Assembly: GCF_000379445.1 (NCBI RefSeq)
Contig: NZ_KB902239.1
Span: 124,145 to 188,144 of the forward strand
Length of the DNA: 64,000 nucleotides
Source of the DNA: Fangia hongkongensis FSC776 = DSM 21703
GTDB lineage: Bacteria > Pseudomonadota > Gammaproteobacteria > Francisellales > Francisellaceae
Reading direction: 5' to 3'
The translations under genes and the position numbers were made by a program. This document shows positions 45,397-54,053 of the stretch, in pieces (within the stretch, counting starts at the first letter, position 1; the number at the start of each line of letters is the position of its first letter). The notes below the pieces were generated by a model that saw only the letters and a list, made by a program, of their open reading frames with translations, searched no databases and had not been told where the DNA came from.

Positions 45397-47106
45397 ATGA
45401 AAATAGTAATATACTTTTGTGGTACTAATGTTTATGGCCCTAATAGATCGATTATTAGAAATTTATGTGTTGAAGGAGGGGATAGTAAAACTATAGTTTT
45501 AACGGTTCCTGGATGTGCTTATTATCACACTCCATGGTTCAGGTTTTTAGCGCCGGGAACTACAAAGAGTGTTTCAGCTAGCAGTGCTATTACTGGAATT
45601 GAAGACCGTAATAGTCCGGCAGGTAGCGTGGGAAGGACGGCTTTTGTAGATGTTAAGCATGATGCAGCATGGATGAAAAGCATGTTTTTTGCAGGTGCTA
45701 GTATGAGGGACAACGTTGAGGGCTATGCAGCAAGGTTAAGAGAGTTAGGCGCTAGTGTTGGTACCAAATATACCTGTGCTGATAGGCGTGGTGCCAGTGA
45801 AAGGCTTCCAGAGCACCTTGCTATATATCCAAGTGCTATAGCGGGCGACTGTCAGCCTGAAGAGCTGGAAAGTATTATATTATGTGGATTTAGCCGCGGA
45901 GGTGTCATGAGTTTTATATTGGCAGATATGCTGTATCAGGACTATAAACTCAGAGCAATACCTGTGTATATTTCTGCAATGGAGCCGGTGCCTGGGAATT
46001 TTGTTACCATGAGAAAACTAAAATCAGCACTAAACTTTCTCCCATTTAGGTCAAACGCACTTGAGGCTGGCAATCTGAAGCGTTGTCATAATATTAAATG
46101 CGCCGTAATCTATCTTGGGCATTATGATAGCTTGTTTATGAAACAGATTATTCCAACTTTTAGCATTGTTACTAAAACAAGAGTTTTTGTTTGTAGTAGG
46201 GCTAAAAAACATGGAGGTGGAGTGGCGAAATTTTTAACTTCCTTTAATAAGGATGTAGCGCTTTTTATGAAAAACGATTTTCGTCATCTTGAGATAGAGA
46301 GACTCCCACCTCAGTTAGAACAACAGGAATATCCGGTTTGTGGTAAAACTTTTAGTATTCACATGTATCAAAATGAGCTAACAAAAGACCTTCCTGAATA
46401 TAGTGTGGCTAGAGCTCTGAGAGAGGATAGCCCTTATCTAATCAATGATGAGAGCTTAAGAAAAATGCTAGGTGAGCTTGTGCAGAACTTAAGAGGTAAA
46501 GGATCATTTGTACTTTTTAAAGAGAAGAAATTCAAAAACTTTGAAATAGCTCTTCAAAGAGTAGAAAGGCTTAGCTTTAATGATTTGAATACAGCTGAGT
46601 TTATTCAAAGTATTGTGCAAGAGGCATTTAGGCAGCGAGGTGTTATTAATACGGGTGTTAGCTCTACTGGCTATGCTCTTGCCAAGGAGTTGTCTTTATC
46701 TGGCATTAAGAAATATGTTCCTGATAAATATCGAGCAGAACATTTAGCATACCTTACAACACAGTATGGTTATTTGGGAATATGGATTAATGCGATGACG
46801 CATAAGTATGATATGCTGACTCCGGCTATATTAGATTTTGACAGTGTAAGTATAGAGTATGTTGAAGAGTTAATGTGCATGCGTTTAATGATGTTTATGG
46901 AGTATAGTGCCGAGGAGTTATTAGAAAATCTTGAGCGTGTAGAAGAAGTGAGTCAGATGCTCGAGTTAGCAATGGCTAGGAAGTGCCGTGTCGATATATC
47001 AGCACATGGAGAGTTACACATTCTTGAAAGTAGAATACCTCAGAGAAATGCGCATGGCAAAGATCGTTTCTCTCGTGATGATTATCACTTGTTAGCGGAT
47101 GCCTAA
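45397..47106 (+). CDS. Alpha/beta-hydrolase-like protein of unknown function, effector-like
   Basis: 569 residues, no signal peptide and no membrane helix. The N-terminal ~200 residues look like a hydrolase fold: an opening strand MKIVIYFCGT, a later nucleophile elbow ILCGFSRGG with Ser166, and YISAMEPVPG beyond it. The C-terminal ~250 residues are helical and charged, rich in Arg, Glu and Leu, with no domain I can name. Length, lone position in gene-poor DNA, absence of a signal and such a serine-hydrolase head fused to a helical tail are typical of proteins injected by Legionella-type bacteria. Function unknown; no secretion system is present in the window. Confidence 0.7.
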   Translation: MKIVIYFCGTNVYGPNRSIIRNLCVEGGDSKTIVLTVPGCAYYHTPWFRFLAPGTTKSVSASSAITGIEDRNSPAGSVGRTAFVDVKHDAAWMKSMFFAGASMRDNVEGYAARLRELGASVGTKYTCADRRGASERLPEHLAIYPSAIAGDCQPEELESIILCGFSRGGVMSFILADMLYQDYKLRAIPVYISAMEPVPGNFVTMRKLKSALNFLPFRSNALEAGNLKRCHNIKCAVIYLGHYDSLFMKQIIPTFSIVTKTRVFVCSRAKKHGGGVAKFLTSFNKDVALFMKNDFRHLEIERLPPQLEQQEYPVCGKTFSIHMYQNELTKDLPEYSVARALREDSPYLINDESLRKMLGELVQNLRGKGSFVLFKEKKFKNFEIALQRVERLSFNDLNTAEFIQSIVQEAFRQRGVINTGVSSTGYALAKELSLSGIKKYVPDKYRAEHLAYLTTQYGYLGIWINAMTHKYDMLTPAILDFDSVSIEYVEELMCMRLMMFMEYSAEELLENLERVEEVSQMLELAMARKCRVDISAHGELHILESRIPQRNAHGKDRFSRDDYHLLADA

Positions 47107-47251
47107 ATTGTACCATATTAAGGCTCAACTTTAGATGCTATATGAGATTAGTATACACTTGGAAATAAAAGTGCGCTGAATAGAAAGCTGCAGCTAAAAT
47201 ACAGCAGTTTTTGTGTAATAACTTTTCATCTTTGAATAAGTTGCAACCCCT

Positions 47252-47274
47252 TATAATTAAAGGTGTAATCACCT
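47252..47274 (+). promoter_or_regulatory. Predicted promoter and operator of the cph operon
   Basis: TATAAT at 47252-47257 is a perfect -10, with a weak TTGAAT as a possible -35 (47232-47237, short spacing). Four bases on, AGGTG-TAAT-CACCT (47261-47274) is an inverted repeat that would cover the transcription start. The arrangement fits a repressor site. The regulator is unknown. Confidence 0.5.
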
Positions 47275-47342
47275 ATATACCTCGCTATATATTTGTATTA
47301 TGATGATTTGAGTGTCTAGAAAATGAATTAAGGCAAACTGTC

Positions 47343-50162
47343 ATGGAAATTATCTCTACCAATGTATACCAAGGTCCCAATTTATATGCAAACTTCCCTG
47401 TGATTCGTCATGTGATTGATTTGGGTGAGTTAGAGAATTGGCCATCAGTGAAATTAGGCGATGCTTTTATTGAAAGGCTAATTAGTGCTTTACCAGGACT
47501 CTATGAACATGGTTGCTCTTACCGTGAAAAAGGTGGGTTTGTTCGCCGCCTCAAAGAAGGTGAGGGAACTTGGATGGGGCATATTTGGGAGCATGTGGCG
47601 ATTGAGCTTCAGGATATTGCAGGCAGTGATGTTAGCTTTGGGCGGACACGATCTACTGGTGAGCATGGTCAGTACAATATGGTTTTTGAATATAAGCAAA
47701 AAGATGTTGGGCTCAGAGCAAGTCGTTTAGCGAAAGATTTATTGTTGTCACTTTTACCCGAGGCACTCAAAGAAAAGCTGAATGTTACCGATGATGATTT
47801 TGATTTTGAAGAGGAGAAAATTCGCTTTATTAAATTTGCGCAAAGCAAAGAGTTTGGCCCAAGTACAGGGTCGCTTGTTGATGCGGCGACTAAAAGAGAC
47901 ATTCCTTATATTCGCTTAAATGAACATTCCCTTGTACAGTTTGGGCATGGGAAATACCAAAAACGCATTCAAGCAACCATTACCAGCGAAACAAAGCATA
48001 TTGCTGTTGAAATCTCTTGTGATAAAGAGCAAACCAATACTATTTTAGATGGCCTTGGACTTCCAGTGCCAAAGCAGCGCACCGTGCGTTATGAAAAAGA
48101 TGCCCTTTCGGCTGCAAAGCGTTTGGGTTATCCGCTTGTTGCCAAGCCACTTAATGGTAATCATGGCCGTGGGATTAGTATTAATATCAAAACAGATGAG
48201 GAATTACTTGAAGCATATCATGTTGCTAAAGAGCATGGCAGATGGGTGATTATAGAGCAGTATATAGAAGGCTTTGATCACAGAATGCTTGTTGTTGATG
48301 GTAAGCTTGTGGCTGTTGCTAAGCGTGTCCCAGGTCATGTGACTGGCGATGGTAAACATACAATTAGTGAGCTGATTGATATTGTGAATCAAGACCCAAG
48401 GCGTGGTGTTGGGCATGAAAAAGTGCTGACGCAACTACAACTTGATCATCAGGCCGTAAGCTTATTGGAAAAAGCAAACTATACAAAAGAGAGTATTTTA
48501 GCAGAAGGTGAGATCTTTTATCTTAGAAAAACGGCTAATCTTTCAACTGGCGGCACAGCGATTGATTTAACTGATGTGGTGCATCCAGATAACCGAGAGA
48601 TGGCAGAAAGGGCGATTAATGCTATTGGTCTTGATGTTGGGGGTGTTGATTTTCTCATTCAGGATATTACAAAGTCTTATCGAGACATTGGTGGAGCCAT
48701 TTGTGAAGTCAATGCTGCGCCTGGCTTTAGAATGCATGTGGCGCCAAGTGAGGGAGAATCTCGTGATGTGGCTGGTGCCGTAATTGATATGCTTTTCCCT
48801 GATACAGAAAAAGCACGCATTCCTATTGCTGCGATTACCGGTACAAATGGTAAAACAACGACGACACGCATGGTTGCGCACATGTGGAAAAGTGCCGGCA
48901 AGCAAACAGGCTATACAACAACAGATGGTGTATATGTTGATGGCAAGTTAACAGCACAAGGTGATATGACCGGTCCAAAATCTGCGCAAATGGTGCTTCG
49001 AGACCCTTCTGTGGAGGTGGCTGTGTTTGAAACAGCAAGAGGCGGGTTATTAAGAAGTGGTATGGGCTATGATTATTGCAATGTTGGTGCTTGTTTGAAT
49101 ATCACTGAAGATCATATGGGACTGAAAGGAATTAATACTTTAGAGGAACTCTCTCATGTAAAGCGTATTGTAACAGATGCTGCAAGAGATACAGCCGTTT
49201 TAAATGCAGATGATCCACATTGTCTGCGTCTATCAGCAACGACAAAGGCTGAGCACATTATGTATGTGACAATGAACCCAGAACATGCACTTGTTAAGGA
49301 GCATATCAGGCGTGGTGGGAAAGCCGCTATTATTGAAAAGGGTGTTAATGGAGATATGATTACGCTGTTTGATAATCATATTCATATGCCTGTTTTATGG
49401 ACCCATTTGATTCCAGCAACAATGGAAGGCAAAGCGCTGCATAACGTACAAAATGCCATGTTTGCAGTTGCGATTTGTTATAGTATGGGAATGAGTCTTG
49501 ATGATATTAAAAATGGACTTCGTACCTTTGCGACCTCGTTCTTCCAAACCCCGGGAAGAATGAATTGGTTTGAAAATCATCCATTTAAAGTGCTTTTAGA
49601 TTATGCACATAACCCTGCGGCGGTAAGAGCAATTGCTAAGCTGGTCGATCGCTTAGAGGTCAAAGGGCAAAAAATATGTGTTCTGGCTGCGCCGGGTGAC
49701 AGACGTGATCAAGATATTGCCGCCATTGCAAAAGAAGTGGCAGGGCACTTTGATTATTTCATTTGCCGCCAAGATGATACACTAAGAGGTAGAGCCTATT
49801 CTGAAGTGCCTAAGTTATTAAAAGCCGCGCTTATCCAATCAGGTGTGGCTGAAGAGCAAATTACTATTGTTGAGGATGAAAAACACAGTGTTGATGAAGC
49901 ATTAGCATTTGCTAGAGCCAATGATCTTTTGGTGATTTTTGCTGATAATATTACGCGTTCTTGGAAGCAGGTGGTGCATTTTAATCAGGAAGTGTATCAA
50001 GAAGAACAAGAGACAGCTGAAGAGTATAAAGAAGCCTCTCAAATTAGCTTTGAAGAAGACACCTCACTGGCAAATGAAATCGCTGAAATTTTAAATCAAG
50101 GAGTGATTAGTGATGAGCGTGGTGTACGCTTGGCAGAAGTGCACAGTGAAGATGCAGATTAA
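47343..50162 (+). CDS. cphA: Cyanophycin synthetase CphA
   Basis: 939 residues. An N-terminal tethering domain (1-165, starting MEIISTNVYQGPN), ATP-grasp domain (about 215-480; RLGYPLVAKPLNGNHGRGIS, EVNAAPGFRMH) that adds Asp to the backbone, and a Mur-ligase domain with P-loop GTNGKTTTTR near 499 that adds Arg to the side chains. It polymerises aspartate and arginine into cyanophycin. About 50 acidic residues extend beyond the usual C-terminus. Francisella species carry the same pair cphA-cphB. First gene of a four-gene unit. Confidence 0.95.
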   Translation: MEIISTNVYQGPNLYANFPVIRHVIDLGELENWPSVKLGDAFIERLISALPGLYEHGCSYREKGGFVRRLKEGEGTWMGHIWEHVAIELQDIAGSDVSFGRTRSTGEHGQYNMVFEYKQKDVGLRASRLAKDLLLSLLPEALKEKLNVTDDDFDFEEEKIRFIKFAQSKEFGPSTGSLVDAATKRDIPYIRLNEHSLVQFGHGKYQKRIQATITSETKHIAVEISCDKEQTNTILDGLGLPVPKQRTVRYEKDALSAAKRLGYPLVAKPLNGNHGRGISINIKTDEELLEAYHVAKEHGRWVIIEQYIEGFDHRMLVVDGKLVAVAKRVPGHVTGDGKHTISELIDIVNQDPRRGVGHEKVLTQLQLDHQAVSLLEKANYTKESILAEGEIFYLRKTANLSTGGTAIDLTDVVHPDNREMAERAINAIGLDVGGVDFLIQDITKSYRDIGGAICEVNAAPGFRMHVAPSEGESRDVAGAVIDMLFPDTEKARIPIAAITGTNGKTTTTRMVAHMWKSAGKQTGYTTTDGVYVDGKLTAQGDMTGPKSAQMVLRDPSVEVAVFETARGGLLRSGMGYDYCNVGACLNITEDHMGLKGINTLEELSHVKRIVTDAARDTAVLNADDPHCLRLSATTKAEHIMYVTMNPEHALVKEHIRRGGKAAIIEKGVNGDMITLFDNHIHMPVLWTHLIPATMEGKALHNVQNAMFAVAICYSMGMSLDDIKNGLRTFATSFFQTPGRMNWFENHPFKVLLDYAHNPAAVRAIAKLVDRLEVKGQKICVLAAPGDRRDQDIAAIAKEVAGHFDYFICRQDDTLRGRAYSEVPKLLKAALIQSGVAEEQITIVEDEKHSVDEALAFARANDLLVIFADNITRSWKQVVHFNQEVYQEEQETAEEYKEASQISFEEDTSLANEIAEILNQGVISDERGVRLAEVHSEDAD

Positions 50163-50180
50163 TTAAAATCAGGAGCTTCG

Positions 50181-51878
50181 ATGGATACAATCGATGTAGG
50201 TTACTCAAGGCGTCTAGTGGGGCCGAATCTTTTTTTCAATGATACAGGCACCGTGCTGGATGTTGAGGTGACAACCGATCAGGATAAGCTTGTGATACTG
50301 TGGCAAGATGAAGTCAAAAGAATTATGCCTGTTTTCTCATCGCTTTGGTTTGACTATAAGATTGCGTATAAAGTATATCAAAGTGGGATACGCTTGGCGC
50401 TGTCAGCACCCAGTGACATTTTGCTTGGAGCTTGTGATGTGATTGATTTTATCTGGGCATCAGCGATTGATCGTTTTTATGGTGGCGTGGGCAAGACGCT
50501 ACATGAAGCCAAAGAAAGTCTTTTGCCTGCAATACAAAAAGAGAGCAATATTTTTTATCGTGATTTGTATCAAAAAGCCTCCTCACTACAGCTGAATGTT
50601 TTTAGGGAAGAAGATGTTGCATATATTGGTTCAGGTATTGGCCGCTATAAGGTTGATTTAAACCATGAGGGTGTTGCAAGCATTCCATGGCAAGATGTCT
50701 TTGATATTCCGCAGGTGATTGTAACTGGTACAAATGGTAAAACAACCACGGTTAGGCTGATACATTTTATTTGTCAGTCGACAGGGAAGTTCACAGGTTA
50801 TGCGTCAACCGATTGGGTGATGATCGGTCATGATATTGTGGATCATGGTGACTATTCTGGTCCAACAGGTCATCAGTTTGTGTTGACTAATCCTAAGGTG
50901 GAGCTCGCTGTATTGGAATCTGCTCGCGGTGGTCTTTTAAAGCGTGGTCTTGTTGAGCGCCATGTTAGCGCTGCATGTGTCACGAATATCTCTGCTGATC
51001 ACATGTCTGAAGATGGTGTGGAAACCTTGGAAGATTTGCTTGAAGCTAAATCAATTGTCTATCAGGCGCTAGGGGAAGAGGGTTATGCAATTATCAATCT
51101 TGATGATCCGTTTTTATCTGAGAAGGCAAATACCCACATAGGCAAAAAAATCTTCATCTCACAACATGCTTTATCTACAAGTGCTAATAAGTTGCTCTCA
51201 AGCAATGATCATGCTTTTTTTGTTGAGGGGGGCTTTTTTTGCTATCAAAATCAAACAGAGAAAAAAACACTTATTGCTGTTCAAGATGTTCCGATTACGA
51301 TGAAGGGCTTTGCTAAGCATAATATTGAAAATGCATTAAATGCGATGGCGCTTTCTTTTTCACTTGGCTGTGAGCTTGATGAGATAACTCGCGCACTGAT
51401 GCAATTTGAAAATAGTGCAGACCTAAACCTTGGTCGCGGGAACTTTTATCAACTGCAATCAGGTGCAAAGGCGATTGTGGATTTTGCGCACAATCCTGCA
51501 AGTATGGAGGCAATATTATCATTAGCTAAATGTTATATGACTGGTGCCTCAAAGCTTTATCTTATGATTGGAACGACAGGTAATCGCTTGAATTTAATCG
51601 ATGATGTTTCTAAAGTGATTTGTGAATATCAGCCAGATAAAATCTACATAAAAGAGCTTAAGGACTACCTAAGAGGTGCAGAATTAGGCGAAATACCACA
51701 AAAAATAAGCAATTCATTGGTTGCACATGGAGTAAATAACGCTAATATACAATTCGTTGACAATGAACTTGCAGGTGCTGAGATCGTGCTTGCAGCGCTA
51801 TGTGAGAATGATGTGGCAGTGCTTTGTTGTCATGATAATATTGAGGCTGTGATTCACACGGTGATGAAGTATGTTTGA
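50181..51878 (+). CDS. CphA-like Mur ligase without ATP-grasp domain
   Basis: 565 residues. The N-terminal ~180 (RRLVGPNLFF...) is unrelated to ATP-grasp and is unique to this subgroup. From about 180 it is a Mur-ligase: P-loop GTNGKTTTVR at 182-191, ESARGGLLKRGL, NISADHMSEDGVE and C-terminal VDFAHNPASMEAIL. It resembles the second half of CphA and the CphA' proteins next to cphA in other proteobacteria. An ATP-dependent amide ligase acting on cyanophycin or its dipeptide is the likely role, unproven. Behind an RBS CAGGAGC; overlaps the cyanophycinase frame. Confidence 0.85.
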   Translation: MDTIDVGYSRRLVGPNLFFNDTGTVLDVEVTTDQDKLVILWQDEVKRIMPVFSSLWFDYKIAYKVYQSGIRLALSAPSDILLGACDVIDFIWASAIDRFYGGVGKTLHEAKESLLPAIQKESNIFYRDLYQKASSLQLNVFREEDVAYIGSGIGRYKVDLNHEGVASIPWQDVFDIPQVIVTGTNGKTTTVRLIHFICQSTGKFTGYASTDWVMIGHDIVDHGDYSGPTGHQFVLTNPKVELAVLESARGGLLKRGLVERHVSAACVTNISADHMSEDGVETLEDLLEAKSIVYQALGEEGYAIINLDDPFLSEKANTHIGKKIFISQHALSTSANKLLSSNDHAFFVEGGFFCYQNQTEKKTLIAVQDVPITMKGFAKHNIENALNAMALSFSLGCELDEITRALMQFENSADLNLGRGNFYQLQSGAKAIVDFAHNPASMEAILSLAKCYMTGASKLYLMIGTTGNRLNLIDDVSKVICEYQPDKIYIKELKDYLRGAELGEIPQKISNSLVAHGVNNANIQFVDNELAGAEIVLAALCENDVAVLCCHDNIEAVIHTVMKYV

Positions 51879-51900
51879 AGAAGCGAAGGAGAAAAAACCC

Positions 51901-52722
51901 ATGCCAGCACCAACGGTTGAAGGCGCGCAAAGAGGCTATATTATTCCTATTGGAGGGCGAGAAGATAAGCTCGCCTCCCCTGAAGTTTTACAACGTTTTG
52001 TTGAGTTATCTGGTGGGAAGGATGCATATATTGCAATTATCCCAACGGCATCAAAGCTAAAAGATACAGGCAGTGAATATGTTAAAGTATTTAATAGTCT
52101 TGGTGTTAAAAATGCAGTGAGCCTTGAAATTGAATCAAGGGCTGATACCGAAAATGCAGATTATCTTGAGCATTTAGATAAGGCAACAGGCATTTTCATG
52201 ACAGGTGGAAATCAGCTTTTGTTGTCAACTACCTTGGGTGGCACAAAAGTAGCACAAGCAATAAGGCGTCAAAATGCGCAAGGCACACATGTTGCAGGAA
52301 CCTCAGCGGGAGCTGCATTTATCTCTGAGCATATGATTGCAGGTGGTGATACTGGTTTTATGCCTCGCTATAATATGGTTAATCTTGCGCCAGGGCTTGG
52401 CTTGACTAATAAAATGTTAGTGGATCAGCACTTCTCACAGCGTGATCGTTTGGGGAGGCTGTTAACCGCCTTATCTTATAACCCATTTGTCACTGGAGTG
52501 GGTATCGATGAGGATACCGCGGCCTTTTTAGGCCCAGATGGAGTGATTGAAGCGGTAGGTAGTGGCATGCTGACCATTATTGATATGTCACATTTAGAGC
52601 ACTCTTCAATGCATCATGCCAGAGATAATGATCCTATTAGCCTTGTTGGAATTCGCATGCATCTATTATTAAGTGGTAGTAAATATGATACCAATATTCA
52701 TGAGGTGACATTGAATAATTAG
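51901..52722 (+). CDS. cphB: Cyanophycinase (serine exopeptidase)
   Basis: 274 residues from ATG 51901 (AAGGAG 9 bases upstream; an in-frame ATG at 51871 overlaps the gene before). Family S51: YIIPIGGREDK, IFMTGGNQLLLSTTL, and the nucleophile elbow GTSAGAAF (Ser about 135), followed by VDQHFSQRDRLGRLL and GIDEDTAAFL. It cuts cyanophycin to beta-Asp-Arg dipeptides. No signal peptide, so it works inside the cell on stored polymer. Third gene of the operon. Confidence 0.95.
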   Translation: MPAPTVEGAQRGYIIPIGGREDKLASPEVLQRFVELSGGKDAYIAIIPTASKLKDTGSEYVKVFNSLGVKNAVSLEIESRADTENADYLEHLDKATGIFMTGGNQLLLSTTLGGTKVAQAIRRQNAQGTHVAGTSAGAAFISEHMIAGGDTGFMPRYNMVNLAPGLGLTNKMLVDQHFSQRDRLGRLLTALSYNPFVTGVGIDEDTAAFLGPDGVIEAVGSGMLTIIDMSHLEHSSMHHARDNDPISLVGIRMHLLLSGSKYDTNIHEVTLNN

Positions 52723-52726
52723 GAGT

Positions 52727-53428
52727 ATGTGTTTGAAGGGAAGAAGTAAAGGGTATTATCAAGTACTTAATGTATATAAAAAAAGCGGTTTTCTATTTGT
52801 ATGTAAGTCTTTTTTTCGGCTAAGCGATTATTTGAAAATAATTGCTTGCTTCTTTGTGCTCGGAATGATGTTTTTTTTACCTACATATACGTACTTTATA
52901 ATTTCTTTGTCAATAGTCTTATTTATTCCATACTCTGTTTCTTTGATTGATAAAAGGATTATTGCTCATTACCATTTGGCTGATTGGCAAAAAGTATTTT
53001 ATAAAAAGGAGAAAATTGGGTGGCGTAGCACAAGATATCTTTTATTTTGCACTTTCCTTCAGAGGGAGCCTATCGCTTTAACCACAACAGATGTCGATTA
53101 TTTTATTGAGCGCTTGGAAAAGGAAGAGATGTATAAGAAACTTAATATTTTTGCTCATCCTATGTTTGCATTTGTCATTACGGTTATTATTGCATTAATT
53201 GGTGCAATGCTTGCTAAGTTCTCACTGGGTGTGCTGTTACAGTGTCTGGCAATTATTATTATTGTCATAATGGTGTTGGTTTGTTACCTGATATTCTATG
53301 GAGCAATAGCAAACATAAATGATCTGAAATTATTTTTATTTTGGTATAAGGAAGAGATTGCCAGCCATGAAAAGTTTGAAGATAAATCTATCAGTGAGAA
53401 AATAAAAAAAGAAACAGCTATAGCCTGA
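52727..53428 (+). CDS. Membrane protein of unknown function after cyanophycinase
   Basis: 233 residues. Two hydrophobic hairpins (about 38-75 and 147-195) separated by a soluble stretch (about 80-140), with a charged C-terminal tail. No family recognised. It starts 4 bases after cphB, with AGGAG very close to the ATG; a TTG at 52733 would have the normal 7-base spacing. Position makes it part of the cph unit, but nothing in the sequence links it to cyanophycin. It has fewer Ala/Gly and more Phe/Tyr than its neighbours. Confidence 0.7.
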   Translation: MCLKGRSKGYYQVLNVYKKSGFLFVCKSFFRLSDYLKIIACFFVLGMMFFLPTYTYFIISLSIVLFIPYSVSLIDKRIIAHYHLADWQKVFYKKEKIGWRSTRYLLFCTFLQREPIALTTTDVDYFIERLEKEEMYKKLNIFAHPMFAFVITVIIALIGAMLAKFSLGVLLQCLAIIIIVIMVLVCYLIFYGAIANINDLKLFLFWYKEEIASHEKFEDKSISEKIKKETAIA

Positions 53429-53602
53429 AGTTGAATAAATCTCTATTTCACCATGGCGGTTTTAAACTGGAAGTTAAAAATACTCTCTCAATGAGTAAAT
53501 TTCTTTTTTATTGGCTGGATTGATGGTAGAATGCCCGCTAGATGCTGCTAGACAGCACGAGCAATTATAACAATAAATTATAATAAAAAGAGGATATAAT
53601 AC

Positions 53603-53971
53603 ATGTCTAGAATCTCATCTTTGCAAGATCCGTTTTTAAATGCGCTTAGACGCGAGAAAATTTCTGTATCTATCTACTTGGTAAATGGTATCAAATTGCA
53701 AGGGTTTATTGAGGCATTTGATCAGTTTGCGATTGTACTTAGAAATAGCGTTAATCAGATGGTATATAAGCATGCGATTTCAACTATCGTGCCAGCAAAA
53801 GCAGTGCGTTTAGTGTATAGTAACTACAATCCGCATCATAACCAGAAGCATAATGCACAGCAGGATGAGCTACTTGATGATGATTTCGAATCAACAGAAG
53901 AAAACTATGAAGAGTCTTACTCTGAAGCAGTTGAAGAACCTGTTGAAGTAAATACACCAAGAGAGCAATAA
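53603..53971 (+). CDS. hfq: RNA chaperone Hfq
   Basis: 122 residues. The Sm1 and Sm2 motifs ([37 protein letters not shown] in pieces; [12 protein letters not shown]) match the standard hexamer core to residue 68. The tail is long (about 50 residues) and strongly acidic (Glu, Asp), with few of the basic residues of other Hfq tails. Start of hfq-hflX-hflK-hflC, the canonical gamma-type order. RBS AAAGAGG before ATG. Confidence 0.97.
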   Translation: MSRISSLQDPFLNALRREKISVSIYLVNGIKLQGFIEAFDQFAIVLRNSVNQMVYKHAISTIVPAKAVRLVYSNYNPHHNQKHNAQQDELLDDDFESTEENYEESYSEAVEEPVEVNTPREQ

Positions 53972-54053
53972 GTTTAATATTTTATCGGTTATTTGAGTAT
54001 GACTTACTTATAGGCAACTTAAATAACAGTATCTTTATTCTAGGTTATTATTT

